A stretch of 64,000 nt of DNA from UBA2334 sp049653005 (GTDB lineage: Bacteria; Pseudomonadota; Gammaproteobacteria; Burkholderiales; Burkholderiaceae_C): contig JBASFL010000028.1 in NCBI GenBank assembly GCA_049653005.1, forward strand, positions 124,001 through 188,000. The letters are read 5' to 3'. This document shows positions 33,212 to 41,981 of this stretch, piece by piece. The notes beneath the pieces were generated by a model. The model made no database searches. It saw only the letters and a program-made list of their open reading frames with translations, and was not told where the DNA came from. Position 1 is the stretch's first letter, and each line of letters starts with the position of its first letter. Position numbers and translations under genes: made by a program.

Positions 33212-34435
33212 ATGGCAAAAAAAGCAATTTACGGGGTCACCGTGGCCGCAGGCATCGCAGCGGCACTGGCCGGGGCATGGTGGGTGCAAAACAAACCCAA
33301 CACCTCGGCAGGGGACGCACAGGCCATGCCCGCGCAAGCCGGGGCACCGCGCCCCGGTGCCGCTGGGCCGGCACGGCCACCCGGTGTGGAAGTGGCCAAG
33401 GTCAAAACCACCCAGATCCAGGACGATGCCCAGGCCGTGGGCACGCTCAAATCGCGCCAGAGCGTGATGTTGCGCCCCGAGGTGGCCGGGCGCGTGTCTC
33501 AAATTGCGTTCGCTGACGGTGCCCGCGTGAAAAAAGGGCAGTTGTTGATCCAGCTTGACGACGTGTTGCAGCGTGCCGAATTGAGCCAGGCTCAGGCCCA
33601 GGTGTCGATTGCACGCGCCAACCTCAAGCGCAACCAAGAGCTGCTGGCCGAAAAATTTGTGGCCCCCCGTGTGGTGGAGGAAAGCCAGGCCAGCCTTCAG
33701 GTGGCCGAGGCCCAACTGGCGCTGGCGCAAGCCCGGCTGGGCCGCATGCGCATCGTGGCCCCGTTCGACGCCACTGTTGGCATTCGCAACGTCAACCTGG
33801 GCGATTACGTCAAAGACGGGGCCGATCTGGTCAACCTGGAAGACAGCAGCAGCCTGTATGTGGACTTCCGCGTGCCCGAGCGCTTCCAGGGCAAGCTGGC
33901 CACCGGGCAGCTGGTGAAGGTGGAGCTGGATGCGCTGCCAGGCCAGGTGTTCCAGGCCAAGGTGCAGGCGCTGGACCCGCTGGTGGATGCCAACGGCCGC
34001 TCGGTGGCCGTGCGGGCGGTGTTGCCAGGGGTGGGCAGCTCGCCCTTGCGCCCCGGCATGTTTGCGCGCACCACCACGGTGTTTTCGGTGTCTGACAGCG
34101 CGCTGGTGGTGCCAGAAGAGGCCATCGTGCCGCAAGGGGGCAAGCAGTTTGTGTTTGTGCTCGACGCCGAGGGCGAAGGCGAGGCCAGAAAACAGCTGTC
34201 CCGCAAGGTGGAGGTGAAGCTGGGCGTGCGCCACAACGCGCAGGTGCAGCTGGTGTCGGGCGTGAAGGCTGGCGACACCGTGGTGGTGGCCGGGCAGCAG
34301 CGCCTGCAAAAAGACGGCACCGAGGTGCGTGTGGTGGACATGTCTGCCCCCCCAGGCGGCAAAAAGGGCCCGCCCACGGCCAAGCCTGCCGAGGGCGTTG
34401 CCCCTGGCGCACCCGCTGCGCCTGCCAAGTCTTGA
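33212..34435 (+). CDS. RND efflux periplasmic adaptor (membrane fusion protein)
   Basis: 407 aa. The N-terminal TM/signal anchor (IYGVTVAAGIAAALAGAWWV) is followed by the biotinyl-lipoyl half motifs SRQSVMLRPEVAGRVSQIAF, an alpha-hairpin region (about 110-160) and beta-barrel domains (RIVAPFDATVG). The C-terminal tail is Lys/Pro/Ala-rich. It bridges the inner-membrane RND pump, encoded 12 nt downstream, to an outer-membrane channel. No OMF gene is adjacent, so the complex probably uses a channel encoded elsewhere. Confidence 0.93.
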   Translation: MAKKAIYGVTVAAGIAAALAGAWWVQNKPNTSAGDAQAMPAQAGAPRPGAAGPARPPGVEVAKVKTTQIQDDAQAVGTLKSRQSVMLRPEVAGRVSQIAFADGARVKKGQLLIQLDDVLQRAELSQAQAQVSIARANLKRNQELLAEKFVAPRVVEESQASLQVAEAQLALAQARLGRMRIVAPFDATVGIRNVNLGDYVKDGADLVNLEDSSSLYVDFRVPERFQGKLATGQLVKVELDALPGQVFQAKVQALDPLVDANGRSVAVRAVLPGVGSSPLRPGMFARTTTVFSVSDSALVVPEEAIVPQGGKQFVFVLDAEGEGEARKQLSRKVEVKLGVRHNAQVQLVSGVKAGDTVVVAGQQRLQKDGTEVRVVDMSAPPGGKKGPPTAKPAEGVAPGAPAAPAKS

Positions 34436-34447
34436 GGGAGACCTGCC

Positions 34448-37400
34448 ATGCAATTGCCTGAAATCTCCATTCGCCGCCCGGTGTTTGCCACCGTGCTGTC
34501 GCTGCTGGTGCTGTTGGTGGGGTGGGTGTCGTTCAACGGCCTGACCGTGCGCGAGTACCCCAAGATTGACGAACCTGTGGTCACCGTCACCACCCGGTTG
34601 GCCGGTGCGTCAAGCGAGGTGGTGGAGTCGCAGCTCACCAAAATCATCGAAGACTCGGTGGCCGGCATTGAGGGGGTGGACGTCATCACCTCCGTCAGCC
34701 GCCAGGAGCAAAGCCAGATTACAGTGAAATTTGCGCTTGAGCGCGACCCCGACTCTGCCGCCGCCGATGTGCGCGACAAAGTCAGCCGCGTGCGCCAGAA
34801 GCTGCCCCAGGAAATTGACGAGCCCGTGGTGGCCAAGGTCGAGGCCGATGCCTTCCCCGTCATCTGGCTGGCCCTCAGCTCAGACACCCACGACGCGCTG
34901 CAACTGTCTGACTTTGCCAACCGCTTGGCCAAGCCCGTGCTGCAAACCGCACCCGGCGCGGCCGACGTGCGCGTGTACGGCGAACGCAAATACAGCATGC
35001 GCATCTGGCTCGACCCCGATCGCCTGGCCGCTTACCGCCTGACCGTGCAAGACGTGGAAGACGCCCTGCGCCGCAACAACCTGGAGGTGCCCGCCGGGCG
35101 CATCGAAAGCGGCCAGCGCGAGTTCAACGTGACGGCGGCCACCGACTTGCAGCGCGCCGCCGAGTTCGGGCAAATGACCCTGAAAACCGTCAACGGCCTG
35201 CCCATACGCCTGGCTGACGTGGCGCGTGTGAAAGAAGGCCCGCAAGACGAGCGCACGTCGGTGCGCCTGAACGGGCGCGACGCCATTTCGCTGGGTGTGA
35301 TCCGCCAAGCCACGGCCAACCCCCTGGTGTTGTCCGCCGGGGTGCGCGAGCGGCTCGACAAACTGCGTGCCGATTTGCCCCCCGGTGTCACCGTGGACGT
35401 GGCCAACGACAACTCGGTCTTCATCGACCGCTCCATCAAAGCCGTGTACAGCACCATTGCCGAGGCCGTGGTGCTGGTGGCGCTGGTGATTTTTGTGTTT
35501 TTGCGCACGCTGCGCGCGTCCATCATCCCGCTGGTGACCATTCCGGTGAGTTTGATCGGCACGTTTGCGCTGATGGCGCTGTTTGGTTTTTCCATCAATA
35601 CGCTCACGCTGCTGGCGCTGGTGTTGGCCATTGGCCTGGTGGTGGACGATGCCATCGTGGTGCTGGAAAACATTTACCGCCACATCGAAGAGGGCATGGA
35701 GCCGTTCCAGGCCGCCATCACCGGGGCCAAGGAAATTGGGTTTGCCGTGGTCGCCATGACGCTGACGCTGGCCGCGGTGTACGCCCCGCTGGCTTTCACC
35801 CCCGGGCGCACCGGCCGCCTGTTTGCCGAATTTGCGCTGGCCTTGGCGGGTGCGGTGGTGGTGTCAGGCTTTGTCGCGCTGACCCTGTCGCCCATGATGA
35901 GCAGCAAGCTGCTGAAACACAACCCCAACCCCGGCTGGTTTGACCGGGGCATGGAGCGCGTGCTCACCGGCATCACCAACGGCTATGCCCGTGTGTTGGC
36001 CGCCTCACTCAAAGCCCGCTGGCTGGTGGTGCTGGTGATGCTGGGCAGCGCGGCAGGCACCTGGGCGCTGGTGAAAACCACCAAACAAGAGCTGGCCCCC
36101 ATTGAAGACCGGGGTGTGATCCTGACCAGCATCAACGGGCCCGACGGGGCCACCATGGACTACACCCGCAAATACGCCCAGGCGATTGAGCGCATTGGTC
36201 AGGACTACGCCGAGTTCGACCGTATTTTCAGCATCGTCGGCAACCCCACGGTGGCGCAGGCCAACGTGTTTTTGCGTGCCAAGCCTTGGGAAGAGCGCGA
36301 AAAAACCACCCAGCAAATCGCCCGCGAAATCACGCCCCGCGTGGCCGGTTTGCCGGGGGTGAGCGCTTTCCCCATCACCCCACCGTCGCTGGGCCAGGGG
36401 TTCAGGGAGCGGCCCATCACCTACGTGATTGCCACCTCTGACAGCTACGAAAACCTGTCGCTTGTGGTGCGCAAGTTTCAGGACGAAATGGCCAAGAACC
36501 CCGGCTTTGTGCAGGTGGACACCGACCTGCGCCTGAACAAGCCCGAAATCCGCATGGACGTGGACCGCGAACGCGCCGCCGACATGGGTGTGAGCGTGGA
36601 GGCCATTGCCCGAACGGTGCAAACCATGCTGGGCGGGCGCGTGGTCACGCGCTACAAGAAAGACGGCGAGCAATACGACGTGGTGGTGCAAACCGAAAGC
36701 ACACAGCGCAGCACCCCCGACGACATCGACAAGCTGTTTGTGCGCGGCAAAAACGACACCATGATTCCGCTGGCCTCGCTGGTCAAAACCCGCGAGGTGG
36801 TGGTGCCGCGCGACCTGAACCACTTTGGCCAGCGCCGCAGCGCTTCCATCACCGCCAACCTGTCACCCGAGCTGGCGCTGGGCGACGCGCTGAACGAGAT
36901 GGACGGCATTGCCAAAACCGTGTTGCCCCCCGGTTACACCACCGACCTGAACGGCCAAAGCCGCGAGTTCCGCAACTCGTCGGGCTCGTTGGCCATGGTG
37001 TTTGGCCTCTCGCTGCTGTTCATTTACCTGGTGCTGGCGGCGCAATTCGAGAGTTTTGTGGACCCCTTCATCATCATGCTGAGCGTGCCGCTGTCCATGC
37101 TGGGCGCGTTGCTGGCGCTGAAGTTCACGGGGGGTACGCTGAATGTGTTCAGCCAGATCGGGCTCATCACCCTGGTGGGGCTGATCACCAAACACGGCAT
37201 TTTGATTGTGGAGTTTGCCAACCAGCTGCAAGAGCAGGGCAAAACCAAGTTTGAAGCCGTGACCGCATCGGCCGCGCTGCGCCTGCGCCCCATTTTGATG
37301 ACCACCGGTGCCATGGTGCTGGGCGCTGTGCCGCTGGCACTGGCCACTGGCGCCGGGGCGGAAAGCCGCCAGCAAATTGGCTGGGTGATTGTGGGCGGCA

Positions 37401-37519
37401 TGAGCCTGGGCACGCTGCTGACCATTTTTGTGGTGCCCACTGTGTACACCCTGCTGGCCCGCGAACACACGCCAGAAGTCATAGCTGAAAATCCAATGCC
37501 ATCAAGCGCTGGGGCCTGA
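34448..37519 (+). CDS. RND multidrug efflux permease
   Basis: 1023 aa, the usual size. It starts LPEISIRRPVFATVLSLLVL. VVDDAIVVLENIYRHIEEG carries the proton-relay Asp pair of TM4. It belongs to the hydrophobe/multidrug (HAE-1, MdtB/C-like) group rather than to heavy-metal CusA types, though the substrate is not predictable. GGGAG precedes the ATG. Its last residues (VIAENPMPSSAGA) and its stop are encoded by a dispersed repeat copy (R4). A strong terminator follows. Confidence 0.94.
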   Translation: MQLPEISIRRPVFATVLSLLVLLVGWVSFNGLTVREYPKIDEPVVTVTTRLAGASSEVVESQLTKIIEDSVAGIEGVDVITSVSRQEQSQITVKFALERDPDSAAADVRDKVSRVRQKLPQEIDEPVVAKVEADAFPVIWLALSSDTHDALQLSDFANRLAKPVLQTAPGAADVRVYGERKYSMRIWLDPDRLAAYRLTVQDVEDALRRNNLEVPAGRIESGQREFNVTAATDLQRAAEFGQMTLKTVNGLPIRLADVARVKEGPQDERTSVRLNGRDAISLGVIRQATANPLVLSAGVRERLDKLRADLPPGVTVDVANDNSVFIDRSIKAVYSTIAEAVVLVALVIFVFLRTLRASIIPLVTIPVSLIGTFALMALFGFSINTLTLLALVLAIGLVVDDAIVVLENIYRHIEEGMEPFQAAITGAKEIGFAVVAMTLTLAAVYAPLAFTPGRTGRLFAEFALALAGAVVVSGFVALTLSPMMSSKLLKHNPNPGWFDRGMERVLTGITNGYARVLAASLKARWLVVLVMLGSAAGTWALVKTTKQELAPIEDRGVILTSINGPDGATMDYTRKYAQAIERIGQDYAEFDRIFSIVGNPTVAQANVFLRAKPWEEREKTTQQIAREITPRVAGLPGVSAFPITPPSLGQGFRERPITYVIATSDSYENLSLVVRKFQDEMAKNPGFVQVDTDLRLNKPEIRMDVDRERAADMGVSVEAIARTVQTMLGGRVVTRYKKDGEQYDVVVQTESTQRSTPDDIDKLFVRGKNDTMIPLASLVKTREVVVPRDLNHFGQRRSASITANLSPELALGDALNEMDGIAKTVLPPGYTTDLNGQSREFRNSSGSLAMVFGLSLLFIYLVLAAQFESFVDPFIIMLSVPLSMLGALLALKFTGGTLNVFSQIGLITLVGLITKHGILIVEFANQLQEQGKTKFEAVTASAALRLRPILMTTGAMVLGAVPLALATGAGAESRQQIGWVIVGGMSLGTLLTIFVVPTVYTLLAREHTPEVIAENPMPSSAGA

Positions 37520-37530
37520 AAAAGGCATAA
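37478..37530 (-). repeat. Dispersed repeat copy R4 (AGCGCTTG family)
   Basis: Reverse orientation. The minus strand reads GCCCCAGCGCTTGATGGCAT followed by TGGATTTTCAGCTATGAC. It covers the last ~12 codons and stop of the RND permease gene, replacing its native C-terminus, and abuts the terminator. Confidence 0.75.
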
Positions 37531-37561
37531 AAAAAGCCACCGCGGTTTCGCGGTGGCTTTT
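37529..37561. terminator. Bidirectional intrinsic terminator
   Basis: A 9-bp stem GCCACCGCG / CGCGGTGGC with a GTTT loop. Four T follow on the plus strand and seven on the minus, so it serves both the RND operon and the convergent YidB gene. Confidence 0.9.
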
Positions 37562-37579
37562 GTGCGGGGTGCGGCGGCG

Positions 37580-38032
37580 TCAGCGCTGCTGCAAAAACTG
37601 GCTGGCCAGCCCGGCCAAGTCACCCAAATTGCCCAGGCCGCCGAGGCCGCCCAGCCCATTGTCGGCGGGCACCTGGCCGTTGGGTGTGAGCTTGTCGACG
37701 ATCAAGGGCAAAAACTGCGCCACCAGTTGGGCCAGTTCGGGCGAGTTGCCGCCGAACTTGGCGGCCAAGCCCGCCAGGGCATCGCCCCCCAGTGCTTGCG
37801 ACACCTGGTCGCCCGACACGGGCAGGTTGGTCCCCGTTCCCACCCACGACTGGGCGGCGTCTCCCAGGCCTTGCGACTGAAATTTGTCCAGCAAACCCGA
37901 CAAACCGCCGGACTGTTGCAGCAAATCGCCCACCAGCCCCATGGCATCGGGCTGGCCGCCGTTGCCTTGGCCTTGCAGCGCGCCCATGGCGGCCTGACCG
38001 GCCGCGCCCACCAATGAATCGAGCAATCCCAT
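37580..38032 (-). CDS. YidB family protein (DUF937)
   Basis: 150 aa, rich in Gly, Gln and Leu, starting MGLLDSLVGAAGQAAMGALQGQG. SGLLDKFQSQGLGDAAQSWVGTG and the helical SGDQVSQALGGDALAGLA match YidB/DUF937. No signal peptide. Function unknown. The Gly-Leu-rich C-terminus (GLGGLGGLGNLGDLAGLA) is a low-complexity tail. It ends 19 bp from the bidirectional terminator. moeA starts further upstream in the same direction. Confidence 0.85.
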   Translation of the reverse strand: MGLLDSLVGAAGQAAMGALQGQGNGGQPDAMGLVGDLLQQSGGLSGLLDKFQSQGLGDAAQSWVGTGTNLPVSGDQVSQALGGDALAGLAAKFGGNSPELAQLVAQFLPLIVDKLTPNGQVPADNGLGGLGGLGNLGDLAGLASQFLQQR

Positions 38033-38089
38033 GCGTTTCTCCTGAAAAAAGGTGAGCGCATGGTACGGCGCCCCTGTGACGGTGCGGGG

Positions 38090-39409
38090 TCACATCACGC
38101 CATCAAACACCATCACGTCCACTTCGTCACCCGCGGCCACGCTGGATTGGCCGTGGTGCAACACGATGAGGCCATTCGCCTCGACCATGGAGCGCAGCAC
38201 GCCCGAGCCCTGGTTGCCCGCCACGTCCACCCACAGCGTGCCGTCGGGCCGGGTGGTGACGCTGCCGCGCTGGTACTCGGTGCGGCCCGGCTTTTTGCGC
38301 AGCGTCTGGGTGCTGCGGGCTTTCAGCAGCACGGGCGGTGGTGCCTCGCAGCCCATCATGCGTTGCAGGGCAGGGCGCACAAACGCCAGGAACGTGACCA
38401 TCACGGCCACCGGGTTGCCGGGCAGGCCAAACAACACCGCCGGTGCCGCGCCGGGCTTGGGGATGCGGCCCACGGCCATGGGCCTGCCGGGGCGCATGGC
38501 AATGCGCCAGAAGGCCACGCCGCCGCCATTGGCCGGGTCGTCACCGGCCAATTGTTTCATCATGGCCTTGGTGTGGTCGGCTTCGCCCACGCTCACGCCG
38601 CCGCTGGTGATGATGGCGTCGGCCTGCGCGGCGGCTTGGCGGAAGGTGGCTTCCAGCTGGGCTGGGTTGTCGCCCACCACCCCCAGGTCCAGCACCTCGC
38701 AGCCCAGGCGTTTGAGCAGGCCGAACACGGTGTAGCGGTTGCTGTCGTACACCGCGCCTTCGCGGGGGGCATCGCCCAGGCTCAGAATTTCGTCGCCGGT
38801 GGAAAAGTAGGCCACCCGCAGGCGGCGGTACACCGTGACCGTGGGCAACCCCAAGCTGGCCACCAGGCCCAGCGCGGCGGGGCTGAGGCGCTGGCCCCGG
38901 CGCAGCGCAGGCTGGCCTTGCATGAGGTCTTCGCCTTGGAAGCGGCGGTTGTCGCCCAGCGCCAGCAGGTTGGGGGCGAGGGTGATGCGGCCATCGGCAT
39001 CGCTGTCGTTGGTTTGCACCAGTTCTTGTGGCACCACCGTGTTCAGGCCCCTGGGCATGATGGCGCCGGTCATGATCTTCACGCACTGGCCCGCGCCCAC
39101 CTCGCCTTGCCAGGCCTTGCCCGCAAAGGCGGTGCCGCCCACGGGTTGCAGGGTGAGGGGCTGGCCGGGTTGCAGCTGTGCGCCGTCAAACGCGTAGCCG
39201 TCCATGGCCGAGTTGTCGTGCGGGGGCACGCTGATGGGCGACACCACGTCTTCGGCCAGCACGCGCTCGAAGGCGTCAAACAGCGGCAGGGTTTCGGTCT
39301 GCGGCACGCTGGGCACCATCTGGGCCAGGAAGGTGTTGACGGCATCGGCGCTCAGCGCCTGGGGGTCGTAGCCTTGCAGTTCGGCGGCAATCTGTTCGAG
39401 GGATTTCAT
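38090..39409 (-). CDS. moeA: Molybdopterin molybdotransferase MoeA
   Basis: 439 aa. The N-terminal part has PISVPPHDNSAMDGYA. The MoCF fold has TSGGVSVGEADHTK. The C-terminal domain begins after the GLPGNPVAVMVTF motif. MoeA inserts molybdate into adenylylated molybdopterin. It ends a moaA-mobA-moeA run on the minus strand. Confidence 0.95.
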   Translation of the reverse strand: MKSLEQIAAELQGYDPQALSADAVNTFLAQMVPSVPQTETLPLFDAFERVLAEDVVSPISVPPHDNSAMDGYAFDGAQLQPGQPLTLQPVGGTAFAGKAWQGEVGAGQCVKIMTGAIMPRGLNTVVPQELVQTNDSDADGRITLAPNLLALGDNRRFQGEDLMQGQPALRRGQRLSPAALGLVASLGLPTVTVYRRLRVAYFSTGDEILSLGDAPREGAVYDSNRYTVFGLLKRLGCEVLDLGVVGDNPAQLEATFRQAAAQADAIITSGGVSVGEADHTKAMMKQLAGDDPANGGGVAFWRIAMRPGRPMAVGRIPKPGAAPAVLFGLPGNPVAVMVTFLAFVRPALQRMMGCEAPPPVLLKARSTQTLRKKPGRTEYQRGSVTTRPDGTLWVDVAGNQGSGVLRSMVEANGLIVLHHGQSSVAAGDEVDVMVFDGVM

Positions 39410-39436
39410 GGCGAGAAGGGGCGCGGGCTCAGCCTC

Positions 39437-40069
39437 TTAGGCTTCCAGCGCTTGCAGGTCGGCCAGGGTGTTGGCGTTGAAGAAGGCGCGGCGGTCGTCG
39501 CCGGGCAAATCGAAGGGCACCAGCACGGTGGGGTGCTGGCCGGTCCAGCGGTCGATCTTGCGGCCGCCTTCCTGGGTGAACTTCACCAGGCTTTCCAGCA
39601 GCGACACCCGCAGCAGGCAAAACACGGGCTGGCTGCGCACGCTGCCGTCTTCTTCCGGGGCGGCGGCCATGGCGATGTCAGCGCCCTCGCGGTTGGCGGC
39701 TTGGGCCAGGCGCTCGGCCAGGTCCAGCGGAAAGCGGGGGGTGTCGCAGGGCACGGTCAGCAGCCAGGGGGTTTCGGCGTGCTCCAGGCCGGTCATGAAG
39801 CCGGCCAGGGGCCCGGCGTAGTCGGGCAGGGTGTCGGGCCACACGGGGGCGCCAAAGGCTTCGTAGGCGGCCAGGTGGCGGTTGGCGTTCACCAGCGTTT
39901 CGCCCACCCAGCCGCCTTGCTGCATTTGCAGCCGCAGCAGGGTGTGCAGGGCCATGGGTGTGCCGTGGAAGTTTTGCAGCCCCTTGTCGGTGCCGCCCAT
40001 GCGGGTGCCCCGGCCACCGGCCAGCACCAGGCCTGTGATGTCGCCGGGAAGAATGGGTGTGTGTGTCAT
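39437..40069 (-). CDS. mobA: Molybdenum cofactor guanylyltransferase MobA
   Basis: 210 aa from the ATG at 40069. The nucleotidyltransferase motif LAGGRGTRMGGTDKGL binds GTP, and VPCDTPRFPLDL carries the metal-binding Asp. It converts Mo-molybdopterin to the guanine dinucleotide form used by DMSO reductase-family enzymes. The open frame extends upstream into moaA, but homology starts here. No Shine-Dalgarno is visible; it lies 17 nt after moaA and is probably coupled to it. Confidence 0.94.
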   Translation of the reverse strand: MTHTPILPGDITGLVLAGGRGTRMGGTDKGLQNFHGTPMALHTLLRLQMQQGGWVGETLVNANRHLAAYEAFGAPVWPDTLPDYAGPLAGFMTGLEHAETPWLLTVPCDTPRFPLDLAERLAQAANREGADIAMAAAPEEDGSVRSQPVFCLLRVSLLESLVKFTQEGGRKIDRWTGQHPTVLVPFDLPGDDRRAFFNANTLADLQALEA

Positions 40070-40086
40070 GAGTGGGGGTGGGTGTG

Positions 40087-41280
40087 TCAGCCGCCGATGT
40101 AGCTCATTTCCACCCGGCGGCCGCTTTTGGCGGCCTGGTCGGGGGGCAGGCTGGCGCGCAGCTGGGAATAACGGTCGGTGCGGCCTTGCCAGATGGCCCC
40201 AATGGCGCTGGCCAGCTCGGCATCGCTGGCGGGGTGGCCCAGGCTGCCGTCCTGGCCCGGTGTGCCCCGAATGAAACCGCGCAGGTCGTGGCCCTGGCTG
40301 GCAAACAGGCACAGGTACACCTTGCCTTCGGTGCTCAGGCGGGCGCGGTTGCAGTCGCCGCAAAAGGCCTGCGTCACGCTGCTGATGACGCCAATTTCGC
40401 CCAAGGCCGGGTCGTGCTGGCCGTCGGGCCCCGCGTAGCCCCAGCGCTCGGCGGTTTCGCCAGGGGCCGACGGGTCGAGCTGCACCAACGGCAGCTCGGC
40501 GTGGATGTGGCGCACCACCTCGGCGCTGGGCATCACCTCGTTCATGCGCCAGCCGTTGGTGGCGCCCACGTCCATGTATTCAATAAAGCGCAGCGTGATG
40601 CCGCTGCCCCGGAAGTGCCGGGCCATGGGCAGTATCTGGTCGTCGTTGGTGCCGCGTTTCACCACCATGTTCACCTTCAGGCCGGTGGGCTGGCCCTGGG
40701 CGTTCAGGCCCAGGCCCGCTTCCTGGGCGGCTTGCAGGCCGTCGAGCACGTCGGCCACCGGAAAGTCCACGTCGTTCATGCGGCGGAACACGGCGTCGTC
40801 CAGCCCGTCCAAGCTCACGGTCACGCGGTTCAGGCCCGCGTCTTTCAGCGCCTGGGCTTTTTTGCGCAGCAGGCTGCCGTTGGTGGTCAGCGTCAGGTCA
40901 AGGGGTTTGCCTTCGGTGGTGCGCAAGGCGGCCAGCTGGGCAATCAGCACCTCGATGTGTTTGCGCAGCAGCGGTTCGCCCCCGGTCAGGCGGATTTTTT
41001 GCACCCCGTGCGCCACAAACTGCTGGGCCACGCGGGTGATTTCCTCGAACGTCAGCAGCGCGCTGTGGGGCAGGTAGGGGTAGTCGGTGGTGAACACCTC
41101 TTTGGGCATGCAGTAGCTGCAGCGGAAGTTGCAGCGGTCGGTCACGCTGATGCGCAAATCGCGCAGCGGGCGGCCCAGGCCGTCGGCCAGCAGGCCCGTG
41201 GCGGCAATGGGCCGGGGCGGCAGGGCGGCCACCAGGCCTTGGGTGCGGTGATCGACCAGGGGAATGACGCGTTCAGACAT
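40087..41280 (-). CDS. moaA: GTP 3',8-cyclase MoaA
   Basis: 397 aa radical SAM enzyme. The N-terminal cluster motif CNFRCSYC, preceded by RISVTDR, and C-terminal cluster cysteines (CGDCNRARLSTEGKVYLCLF) are present. The conserved C-terminal GG (SYIGG) is intact. It converts GTP to 3',8-cyclo-GTP in the first Moco step. moaC is not adjacent. A C-terminal insertion of ~20 residues after LRGFIRGTPG is typical of betaproteobacterial versions. Confidence 0.96.
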   Translation of the reverse strand: MSERVIPLVDHRTQGLVAALPPRPIAATGLLADGLGRPLRDLRISVTDRCNFRCSYCMPKEVFTTDYPYLPHSALLTFEEITRVAQQFVAHGVQKIRLTGGEPLLRKHIEVLIAQLAALRTTEGKPLDLTLTTNGSLLRKKAQALKDAGLNRVTVSLDGLDDAVFRRMNDVDFPVADVLDGLQAAQEAGLGLNAQGQPTGLKVNMVVKRGTNDDQILPMARHFRGSGITLRFIEYMDVGATNGWRMNEVMPSAEVVRHIHAELPLVQLDPSAPGETAERWGYAGPDGQHDPALGEIGVISSVTQAFCGDCNRARLSTEGKVYLCLFASQGHDLRGFIRGTPGQDGSLGHPASDAELASAIGAIWQGRTDRYSQLRASLPPDQAAKSGRRVEMSYIGG

Positions 41281-41380
41281 GGGGCCCGATTATCGGCCCG
41301 GGCCCCGCTGCGGGCCATCTGCGGGCGGTTTGCCAGCCCTTGGGGTGATGGGGGTTTGGGTGTCAGCCGTTGCTGTGGTT

Positions 41381-41412
41381 TAATTTCAATAGTTGTTGAA
41401 TTATTGAAATTA
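41381..41412 (+). promoter_or_regulatory. Probable ArsR operator
   Basis: Perfect 11-bp inverted repeat TAATTTCAATA (41381-41391) / TATTGAAATTA (41402-41412) with 10 bp between, ending 11 nt before the arsI ATG. It overlaps the AAAGGAG ribosome binding site region. ArsR/SmtB repressors bind such AT-rich dyads containing TTGAA/TTCAA. Confidence 0.75.
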
Positions 41413-41423
41413 AAGGAGCCGCC

Positions 41424-41981
41424 ATGAAACGCTTTCACGTTCACCTGCATGTGTCCGACCTGGCCGCCAGCCTGGCGTTCTACAGCAAACTGTTTGCCGC
41501 CAAGCCCGCCCGTGTGGAGGCCGACTACGCCAAATGGATGTTGACCGACCCGCCGGTGAACTTTGCCATTTCCACCCGGGGTGCGCAGCCCGGGGTGGAC
41601 CACTTCGGCATTCAAGTGGACAACGCCGACGACCTGGCCACGCTGAAGGCCCAAGCCCAGGCGGCCGACATGGCACTGCTGGACGAAGGCGAAACCACCT
41701 GCTGCTACGCCCGCAGCGACAAATACTGGGTGACCGACCCCCAAGGCATGGCGTGGGAGCAGTTCCACACGCTGGGCGACATCCCCACGTTCAATGCGGG
41801 ACATTCAGAGCCAAAACAGGCGCCAGCGCAAGTCTGCTGTGCCCCGGCAGCTCCCAAATCTGACAGCAAAACCGGCAGCGGCTGCTGCGCACCCGCCGTG
41901 GCATCGGCCACGGCCAGCGCCGCAGGGGGCGGCTGTTGCGCACCCGCCAGCCCTGCTGCCACCGGCACCCGCTGCTGCTGA
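41424..41981 (+). CDS. arsI: ArsI/CadI-family C-As lyase-like dioxygenase with Cys-rich tail
   Basis: 185 aa. The VOC fold domain (about 1-125) has metal ligands in RFHVHLHVSD, VDHFGIQV and MAWEQF, and the vicinal Cys pair in ETTCCYARSDKYWV that binds trivalent organoarsenicals in ArsI. ArsI demethylates MAs(III) to As(III). The C-terminal ~50 residues are unusual: four CC pairs, three of them CCAP, in an Ala/Ser/Gly-rich tail. The operator lies just upstream, the stop overlaps the arsR-arsC start, so it is the first gene of the ars operon. A strict CadI-like (cadmium) role is the alternative. Confidence 0.85.
   Translation: MKRFHVHLHVSDLAASLAFYSKLFAAKPARVEADYAKWMLTDPPVNFAISTRGAQPGVDHFGIQVDNADDLATLKAQAQAADMALLDEGETTCCYARSDKYWVTDPQGMAWEQFHTLGDIPTFNAGHSEPKQAPAQVCCAPAAPKSDSKTGSGCCAPAVASATASAAGGGCCAPASPAATGTRCC

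Noticed and set aside
39437..39475. Eighth copy of the AGCGCTTG repeat (CCAGCGCTTGCAGGTCGG at the mobA 3' end)
   Set aside because: Only the 8-bp core agrees; the flanks match MobA coding sequence and no TTTGCTAC/CAGCTAT partner follows.
38060..40102. 680-codon open frame on the plus strand
   Set aside because: Antisense to moeA and mobA, which have clear homology; composition is typical of a shadow frame.
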